From Paenibacillus sp. LS1 (lineage in GTDB: Bacteria > Bacillota > Bacilli > Paenibacillales > Paenibacillaceae): a DNA stretch of 64,000 bases. Position numbers and translations under genes: made by a program. The DNA lies in the NCBI RefSeq assembly GCF_026013365.1, contig NZ_JAPDOE010000001.1, positions 1,488,001-1,552,000 on the forward strand, given 5' to 3'. The notes beneath the pieces were generated by a model. The model was given only the letters and a program-made list of their open reading frames with translations, had not been told where the DNA came from and made no database searches. Positions 63,569-64,000 of the stretch are shown piece after piece. The number at the start of each line of letters is the position of its first letter. Within the stretch, counting starts at the first letter, position 1.

Positions 63569-64000
63569 TTATATAAATTCACTGAACATATTCTTCAGCC
63601 GTTCGAACAGACCGGGTTTTTGCTCCGATTCCTGTGCCGCATTCGGCTTCGGACGGTTGGTCGGTTTCTTGTTGTTATTATTATTGTTGTTATTTCCACC
63701 GCCGTTATTGATCGAGGGACGAATGCGCAAACTGCGAATTACACTGTGCAATATGCCGACTCCACTTGTGAAACCAGGGTCACGCACACCAATATAATCC
63801 GGAACTGCAACTCGTACCGAAGCAGCAAGCTCATGCTGAGCGACCTGCAGAACCCCCGGCATAGAGACCGTACCTCCCGTTAGTATATAACCTCCAGGAA
63901 GCTCGTTGTAACCAAGACGTTTCACTTCTTGAGAGATCATCTGGAATATTTCCTGAACCCGAGGTTCAATAATAGCCGCCAGATCCTCCTGTGAAAACTC
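63569..64000 (-). CDS. ftsA: Cell division protein FtsA, C-terminal part (5' end outside window)
   Basis: The last 143 residues of FtsA. EFSQEDLAAIIEPRVQEIFQ opens, then YNELPGGYILTGGTVSMPG is the ATP-binding and 1C-loop region of the actin fold, followed by PDYIGVRDPGFTSGVGIL. A linker has a run of eight Asn with Gly before it (NNGGG then eight N) and Lys/Pro/Asn residues, and the C-terminal amphipathic helix LFERLKNMFSEFI binds the membrane. It is upstream of ftsZ with a 150-base gap. The long Asn run is unusual. Confidence 0.95.
   Translation of the reverse strand, partial: EFSQEDLAAIIEPRVQEIFQMISQEVKRLGYNELPGGYILTGGTVSMPGVLQVAQHELAASVRVAVPDYIGVRDPGFTSGVGILHSVIRSLRIRPSINNGGGNNNNNNNNKKPTNRPKPNAAQESEQKPGLFERLKNMFSEFI

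Overview
The window looks like a chromosomal segment of a spore-forming Firmicute, most likely Paenibacillus. The evidence is a spoIIGA-sigE-sigG sporulation block, DivIVA/SepF-type division genes, strong AGGAGG-type ribosome sites with occasional GTG/TTG starts, PyrR and T-box attenuators, an LL-diaminopimelate aminotransferase and YjcZ-like mini-proteins. Almost all genes run on the minus strand.

Region 1 (1-21.4 kb) is a mosaic of single genes and short operons: a Fur-box siderophore permease pair (FecCD), a glycerophosphodiesterase, a LOG-type nucleotide hydrolase, uracil-DNA glycosylase, a PatB-like C-S lyase divergent from an XRE regulator, a large M16 metalloprotease, tRNA-Leu, a LOV-domain histidine kinase, an MFS transporter, a nitrilase-family hydrolase, a methyltransferase-TPR protein next to a small secreted peptide, and tRNA-fMet plus tRNA-Ile2(CAT). 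Several very small genes lie here, including two YjcZ-like proteins and a 22-residue membrane peptide.

Region 2 (21.4-28.8 kb) is one operon: a MacAB-like ABC system (two ATPases, a FtsX-type permease, a lipoprotein adaptor) followed by a solute-binding lipoprotein. The second ATPase carries a C-terminal AbrB-like domain.

Region 3 (28.9-38.5 kb) is the pyrimidine operon pyrR-pyrB-pyrC-carA-carB-pyrF-pyrE, with a clear sigma-A promoter, two PyrR-type RNA hairpins and an attenuator. pyrP, pyrK and pyrD are absent from it.

Region 4 (38.5-48.0 kb) lies between pyrR and rluD, which adjoin in Bacillus subtilis. It holds a YhgE/Pip membrane protein, a decayed IS3-family element inserted in a terminator hairpin, a five-gene membrane cassette (UbiA prenyltransferase resembling polyprenyl-phosphate phosphoribosyltransferase, HAD phosphatase, two ArnE/F-like SMR proteins, a GT-C-like protein) and dapL. 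The cassette reads as a compact lipid-linked pentose pathway and is the best candidate here for an undescribed system.

Region 5 (48.0-64 kb) is the conserved division/sporulation neighbourhood: rluD, lspA, a YlyA/YteA-like zinc-finger gene, ileS with an Ile T-box leader and an odd tandem array of hairpin repeats, divIVA, ylmH, yggT, sepF, yggS, ylmD, ylmC, sigG, sigE, spoIIGA, ftsZ and the 3' end of ftsA.

A family of long palindromic, MITE-like repeats of 175-213 bp occurs in three intergenic places (4.1, 11.6 and 34.9 kb), one of them inside the pyr operon. All protein assignments come from reading motifs by eye; no database search was run.
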